From Hevea brasiliensis (lineage: Eukaryota > Streptophyta > Magnoliopsida > Malpighiales > Euphorbiaceae): a stretch of 64,000 nucleotides of DNA. The stretch is from NCBI RefSeq assembly GCF_030052815.1, contig NC_079500.1, positions 5,230,298 to 5,294,297 on the forward strand, read 5' to 3'. Positions 58,546-64,000 of the stretch are shown piece by piece. Below the pieces are notes generated by a model. It searched no databases. It had not been told where the DNA came from and worked only from the letters and a program-made list of their open reading frames with translations. The position numbers and the translations under genes were made by a program. Every line of letters begins with the position of its first letter. Position 1 is the first letter of the stretch.

Positions 58546-60099
58546 GTAGTGAGAACACATTACGAATTCAATTTTTTTTGACCCCTTAATTTTAAGAAAA
58601 AAAAATTGCCTAAGTAGATAGTTATAACCTCTTAGACTTGAAGTTTAAGGTGTGGTTAATTAGGGATATTGAGTTCTAGATCACACTCCATGAAACTCTC
58701 CATTAGACAATCAACTGTTAATTTATTTATGCTCTTAAGTAAAAATAATATTTAATTATTAATGCTGATATGGAAAGTTAAAATCGAAATAAAATAAAAT
58801 TATTTTATTAAATTAACCATCAAACTATAATATTATTTAAATATATTGTCTAAAAATATGTCAATATATCTCAAAACACACACGTGAAAATAGTCTTAAG
58901 AAATTATTTATCCACAATTTAATATTATCAATTAGCTTTAGCTAGAAGTGACTACGGTTTGAATTAAAATTATAATTCAATTGATTAAATTTAAAAATTG
59001 AAATTAATTAACACTGATTAAATTAAAAAAATTATTATTTAGTTATTACATTTTAATAAAATTAATTATTTAATCAATATATTTAAAAAATATATTATTT
59101 AGTTCAAATGTTTTATTCTGTTAAATTATTAGTTTCTTTATTTTAATAAAATTAATTAATTAATTTTTATATTTTAAAAATATAGTATTTTAAAAAATAT
59201 ATTTTTAAGTGAAAATAAAAATTTTACTGAATGAAAAGTTACTCTAAATTTAATTTTTCAAAAAAAAATGTTCAAGTACTTTTATTTAATTCTTTGAGTA
59301 TAGTTTTGTATTTTCTATATTGAAAAATAAATTTTCTAATTATTGTCTTGATTTCTTAGAGATGTAGAAAAATTGATTAAGATTTTTATGCATATAGCTT
59401 GTACTAATTTTCTATTAAAAGAGAAAAATAAAGAGAGAACGAGAGGGAGTAAGAGAAAAATGCGATGAGAGATAATAAATAAGGGCACGAGAGAAATAAA
59501 GATGAGAGAGTTATGGTAGTTTGGGTATAAAATAATAACAGAATAGACTAATTAAATTTTTTTTTTTCAAAACACATGAGCTAATTAATTAATTTAACTA
59601 AAATAAAAAAATTAAGTAGTAGTTTGATTGACAATAAAATCCTTCAACGAATTGAAAATTTGACAGAAGAACTAAATAATTTAATAAAAGAAAAATATAA
59701 AGACTAAATAATATATTTTTTAAAATATAAAGATCAAATAGTAAATTTAGTAAAATATTGAACTAAATAATAATTTTCCCTTAAATTTAAATTCATCAAA
59801 ATCAAATTCAAATTAATTAGTTTAATTTTTATTTAAAATTAATCAATTAATTTTATTAAAATTAAATCAAATTAAAATCAAAATTAAAAATTGAGATTAC
59901 AATAAGAGAATCCAAAAATCTAAAAAAATTAAAACTCATCTACTCAAACTCTATTAATAATAAAAAATAAGTTATTTTAATTATTTATGTGTATTTTAAT
60001 TAAAAGTAAATTTTATTTATTTAATTTTACAATTAATTAGTAAAGTGGTATTTATTAATTTTTCTACAACAAGAAATAAGTTAAAAAACTAACAAGTAA
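58546..60099. other. AT-rich intergenic DNA
   Basis: No gene or clear repeat borders. Repeated short AT-rich phrases such as AAAATTAATTA are compositional. A purine-rich stretch lies at 59430-59510. Confidence 0.55.
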
Positions 60100-60420
60100 A
60101 CATAACAATTTCATCTAACTTGTATTATTTTAGTATTTTATTTTATATTTAGTAGATTAAATTATCAATTAACATGTAATATATGAAAAATTTAGCATAT
60201 TCATTAGTTTACTAACTTGTGAAATTACTATTTATATCACCTGATACAATGACAAGTTTTGAAAGGACATTTTCTGCAATAAAAATTGTAAAAGTTGGGT
60301 TTAAAAATTGAATGAGAGAACAATTATTGAATTATCTTTTAATTATATATATTAAAAAAATATTTTTATATATTAATAATGAAGTCATCATAATATTTCC
60401 AAAAAATAAAAATAGTTAAA
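60100..60420 (+). pseudogene. Remnant of hAT transposase C-terminal (dimerisation) region
   Basis: From 60252 one frame reads TSFERTFSAIKIVK, followed after a stop by MREQLLNYLL and KKIF....NNEVIIIF. This matches the order of conserved residues in the hAT C-terminal dimerisation domain (ERxFSxxK.IK, then the LNxL helix). In-frame stops, for example in the codon after GFKN at about 60310, show decay. The upstream 150 bases may be the preceding part but are too worn. It is not adjacent to matching terminal repeats that I can see. Confidence 0.62.
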
Positions 60421-61085
60421 GCCAATTGTAAATTTAGATTACAAAGATAATTTATTATTTTATCAATTTTTTTCTCAATTTTTTATTATTATATTTTTTC
60501 TTGCACATAATATTTTTTTGAGTTAATTAAAAAAAATTATTTTTTGACTTCATTAACTGTGCCCCATTTACAATTAAATATATAAATGATACATTATTTT
60601 CATAAGTAAATATTGTGGGAAGCTTTAGTTACATCAGAATACAAAAATATGGAAATCTGAATAATTGCTCATTTATTTAAAAATAAAAAGATAAATTTTT
60701 GTTTGTATTTTCAAGGTGCCATGAGACCCATTTGAAACAAGCGACTTGCTTGGGTCATTCATAGAGATTTGTAGGACATTCTTCAAGGCCGTCTCTGATG
60801 GTAAAGTACTGTTTTCACAATCAGGCTGTGGAAATTTCTCTGCAATGGCTTTTTTTTTTTTTTTTTAATATCTTACTATAAAGCTCCAAGTACATCTACA
60901 TCGAAGAACAGATCATTAAATAATTTATACCTTTCCGTATCCTCAAAGAAACAAAATCCATTGAAGTCAACACGTATTGATGTCTTGACAAATAGTTTAC
61001 TGACTGTAGCTTCTTTGAATCTTCTGAAGCAAATAATTTTTTTTTTCTTTCATTTGGAGTCACAAGACTACATATAGCTTCCACC
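60421..61085. other. Promoter side of the RLP gene
   Basis: AT-rich up to about 60690. 60715-60840 is of average composition without recognisable function, followed by a T run at 60849-60866. No TATA box stands out; ACATATAGC lies at 61071, just before the ATG. Confidence 0.4.
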
Positions 61086-63761
61086 ATGCTTGTGTTCTTG
61101 ATCATGGGAAGTAAATTCTGTGAACTTCTGACCATGCTATTCACTTTGTTATCATTTCTGGTGGTGCTAGGCAATGAGCACAGTTGGGCTGTTGCAGCTC
61201 AGAAGGTTCAATGCATTGATGGTGAGCAGGAAGCTCTTCTAATGTTTAAAGAAGGATTTACTAGTCCTTCTAGCCGTTTCTCTTCATGGATAGCTGGTGA
61301 AGATTGCTGCAAATGGAGTGGAGTCGGATGCAACAATAGAACAGACCATGTCATCACCCTTGATCTCCATAGCTCTGATTCTTCTGGGGTATTGAAAGGT
61401 CAGTTGAGAAATTCCTTGCTTGGATTGCCATATCTGAGTTATCTAGACTTGAGTTTGATTGATTTCAACCGAATGCCAATTCCTGAGTTCATTGGTTCTC
61501 TTTCTAATTTGAAGTATCTCAATTTATCTAATGCCAATTTCAAAGGGATTGTCCCTGATCATCTTGGAAATTTGTCTAGTTTACAGTCTCTTGACTTAAG
61601 TGGCAACAGCTTTTCCCTTAAGGCCAATAATCTAGACTGGCTTTCTGGTCTTTCTTCCTTGGAAGTCCTTGATTTGGGGGGTGTAGACCTTAGCAATGCA
61701 GTTAATTGGCTGCATGCAATCAATTTGCTACCTTCTCTGAATGAGCTGAGTTTTTTCTCTTGTCAACTTCCAAACCTTCAACAATCTTTATCCTTTGTGA
61801 ATTTCACTTCTTTGAAAGTTCTTGATCTCTCTTATAATAGCTTTCATTCTACCATACCCAAGTGCTTGATTGAAAGTAGTCATACTCTTCACTATCTTAA
61901 TCTCACAAGATGCCAATTGCAAGGTTCCATTCCTGATGCATTCGTCAACTTTACATCTCTTACTGTGCTTGATTTCTCATACAATAATCTCCAAGGTTCA
62001 ATCCCACATTATTTTGGGAACATGACGTCCCTTGTTGTTCTTGATCTCACATTCAATAGTCTTGAAGGTTCAATACCCCCAACTCTTGGTCTAATTCAAG
62101 AACAGCAACGCATTAAACATTCACCGTTGAGAGAACTCTATCTGTCCTACAATAAGCTGAATGGTTCTTTAGAAAAAATCCTTCCACAATTTTCAGAATT
62201 AGTTGTCTTGGAAGTGGCTTCAAATTCATTGCAAGGTTTTATCACAGAGGTTCATTTACAGAATTTTAGTAGCTTGCGAGTACTTGACTTGTCTGGAAAC
62301 CAGTTAATTCTAAACATGAGCTCAAACTGGACTCCCGCTTTTCAACTTCAGACCTTAGGTTTGAATTCATGCAAACTGGGTCCACGATTTCCCCAGTGGC
62401 TTCAAAAGCAAACAAAAATTGTGAACATTGATTTATCTAATTCAAGCATTTCTGACACTGTACCTGACTGGTTTTGGGATCTTTCTCCAGCAATGCAGAT
62501 TTTGGATCTTTCTTTTAATAGGCTTGGAGGGGAATTACCAGATTTATCATCAAAAGCAAGTTTGATAACATTGCATTTGAATGAAAATGTATTCAGTGGT
62601 TACTTGCCTCACTTTCCTCCCAACATGGTATCACTAGATGTGGCTGGGAATGAATTTTTTGGACCAATTTCTACCATATGTGATACGATGAATGAGCATA
62701 ATGCACTTCTTATTCTTATTCTGGGGGAAAATCATCTTTCTGGACATCTTCCTGACTGCTGGACATATGGAAAAAGTCTACGCTATTTGGATTTGAGTTC
62801 AAACAACTTTTCTGGAGAGCTACCTCAGTCCTTGATGAACTGCATAAATTTGTCTGACCTTGTTCTTGCTGAAAATGCATTATCAGGGAGGATACCAGCA
62901 TGGTTGGGGGAAAGCTTACAAAATTTGGTAGTTCTTCAGTTAGATTCCAATGTTTTTGAGGGCAATATACCATGGCAGCTGTGTCAATTGAAGTACATTA
63001 TGGTATTAAGCCTTTCTTCCAATTTGTTATCGGGCAGAATCCCACGATGTATCAACAATTTCCAAGTATTGGCGGAGAAGGAGGCTGAACCTTCTCATGG
63101 CTATTATTTATATCGTCGATATGCAAAGGTTGAGCTAAAGAAAGTGATGTGGATAGACTCACAAAGACATGGTTTACATTATCGTAAATCATTGGATCTT
63201 TCGTTTAATTCCCTAACTGAAGAGATCCCGAGGGAAATTACAGAGTTAATTGGATTGGTGAATTTGGACTTATCATTCAATCATTTGAGTGGAACTATTC
63301 CTTGTGATATTGGTTCCCTGAAATCCTTGGAACATCTAGATTTATCATATAACAATTTGTCAGGAGAAGTTCCCTCATTCAACCTCTCTGCAAATACGGC
63401 CTTAGTATATGCAGGAAATCGTAACTTATGTGGACATCCACTTCAAAAGAATTGCTCAATAAATGAACCATTTGAATATGCAGAATGCAGGAGTGGTAAT
63501 ATTGAGCAAGGTGGTCAGAGTCATGGGATTGAAGAAGAAGATAGGCATGGGTTTGATGATATGCCAACATTCTATATCAGTGTAGCTATTGGATTTTTTA
63601 CAGGGTTTTGGGGATTTTGGGCTATTTTAGTCTTAAAAAAATCATGGAGGCATGCCTATTTTCGGTGCGTAGGCAACATGGGTGACAAAATTTATGTATT
63701 TGCAGTAGTTTACCTTGCTAGACTGAGAAGGAAATTTCAGAGGGAAAAAGCTTCTGACTAA
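61086..63761 (+). CDS. LRR receptor-like protein (RLP), EIX2-like, no kinase
   Basis: Intronless, 891 residues from the first ATG (61086). The ATG at 61104 gives a more usual signal peptide (MGSKFCELLTMLFTLLSFLV), so the true start is uncertain. The LRR N-terminal cap is CIDGEQEALLMFKEGF ... WSGVGC (residues 43-82). About two dozen plant-type LRRs follow (LxxLxLxxNxLxGxIP). A non-LRR island at about 660-700 separates the last four repeats. Then come an acidic juxtamembrane stretch (EEEDRHG), a membrane segment with GxxxG (ISVAIGFFTGFWGFWAILVL, about 829-850) and a 41-residue basic cytosolic tail without kinase. By family it is a cell-surface receptor that would signal through SOBIR1/BAK1-type kinases. 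The ligand cannot be inferred. Full-length, with no internal stop. Confidence 0.93.
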   Translation: MLVFLIMGSKFCELLTMLFTLLSFLVVLGNEHSWAVAAQKVQCIDGEQEALLMFKEGFTSPSSRFSSWIAGEDCCKWSGVGCNNRTDHVITLDLHSSDSSGVLKGQLRNSLLGLPYLSYLDLSLIDFNRMPIPEFIGSLSNLKYLNLSNANFKGIVPDHLGNLSSLQSLDLSGNSFSLKANNLDWLSGLSSLEVLDLGGVDLSNAVNWLHAINLLPSLNELSFFSCQLPNLQQSLSFVNFTSLKVLDLSYNSFHSTIPKCLIESSHTLHYLNLTRCQLQGSIPDAFVNFTSLTVLDFSYNNLQGSIPHYFGNMTSLVVLDLTFNSLEGSIPPTLGLIQEQQRIKHSPLRELYLSYNKLNGSLEKILPQFSELVVLEVASNSLQGFITEVHLQNFSSLRVLDLSGNQLILNMSSNWTPAFQLQTLGLNSCKLGPRFPQWLQKQTKIVNIDLSNSSISDTVPDWFWDLSPAMQILDLSFNRLGGELPDLSSKASLITLHLNENVFSGYLPHFPPNMVSLDVAGNEFFGPISTICDTMNEHNALLILILGENHLSGHLPDCWTYGKSLRYLDLSSNNFSGELPQSLMNCINLSDLVLAENALSGRIPAWLGESLQNLVVLQLDSNVFEGNIPWQLCQLKYIMVLSLSSNLLSGRIPRCINNFQVLAEKEAEPSHGYYLYRRYAKVELKKVMWIDSQRHGLHYRKSLDLSFNSLTEEIPREITELIGLVNLDLSFNHLSGTIPCDIGSLKSLEHLDLSYNNLSGEVPSFNLSANTALVYAGNRNLCGHPLQKNCSINEPFEYAECRSGNIEQGGQSHGIEEEDRHGFDDMPTFYISVAIGFFTGFWGFWAILVLKKSWRHAYFRCVGNMGDKIYVFAVVYLARLRRKFQREKASD

Positions 63762-64000
63762 AGGTCAGCATTAATGTATTTGGGCTAAATTGCAACGATG
63801 CTTCCTCAGCTTAAGTGATTATTTATTCCAATGATTTAATTTTAATTTATTAAAATATAAAATTTTTCAATTTTATTTAAAAAAAAATCTCATGGCAGGT
63901 TTTTTATTTCGTTTTTTTGAACTAAAAATAAATTAATATTTAATCAAAATAAATATATAAATTATTATTTATTGTGTATTATTTTTTTATAAAATTAAAA
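63762..64000. other. 3' flank of the RLP gene
   Basis: AT-rich, probably 3' UTR then intergenic; no feature identified. Confidence 0.5.

Overview
The window is nuclear DNA of a flowering plant. Introns have GT..AG borders, intergenic DNA is very AT-rich, the protein families are plant families, and the repeats are typical of dicots (an endogenous pararetrovirus, solo LTRs, hAT-type MITEs, tRNA-derived SINE-like sequence, AT/CT/AAT microsatellites). Gene and LTR character suggest a woody eudicot, perhaps Euphorbiaceae, but that is a weak inference.

Layout. 1-4120: 3' part of a DUF639 membrane-protein gene (+). 5148-6212: thaumatin-like protein gene (-), three exons, with a hydrophobic GPI-type C-terminal exon. 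6793-6972: frameshifted fragment of the 5' end of a DRP5B/ARC5-like plastid-division dynamin gene (-). About 7950-23300: a decayed caulimovirid (Petuvirus/Florendovirus-like) insertion in two halves. They are separated by a solo LTR (9143-16923) that itself carries a second, related solo LTR (10393-14083, 5-bp target duplication GGTCG). 23400-29900: gene-poor AT-rich DNA with tandem duplications and a SINE-like element. 29949-30797: intronless ELO-family fatty-acid elongase (-). 31000-38900: gene desert with several hAT-type MITEs. 39017-39231: frameshifted ELO pseudogene fragment (-). 39901-45017: RETICULATA-related (DUF3411) plastid protein gene, eight exons (-). 46725-48176: zinc-ribbon plus RING-H2 E3 ligase gene (+), two exons. 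49946-56468: DUF7036 proline-rich membrane/wall protein gene, five exons (-), with a hAT-type MITE in each of its two large introns. 57987-60420: another hAT-type MITE and a remnant of a hAT transposase C-terminus. 61086-63761: intronless LRR receptor-like protein (RLP) without kinase (+).

The genes are unrelated neighbours, as is normal in plants. RETICULATA-related/RING and DUF7036/RLP are divergently arranged pairs. I found no previously undescribed multi-gene system. The most notable structure is the three-layer nest pararetrovirus / solo LTR / solo LTR. Next come the two C-terminal exons that close the TLP and DUF7036 genes, the DRP5B 5'-end fragment and the ELO pseudogene. All exon joins are read by eye from splice motifs and phase; no alignment or database search was run.
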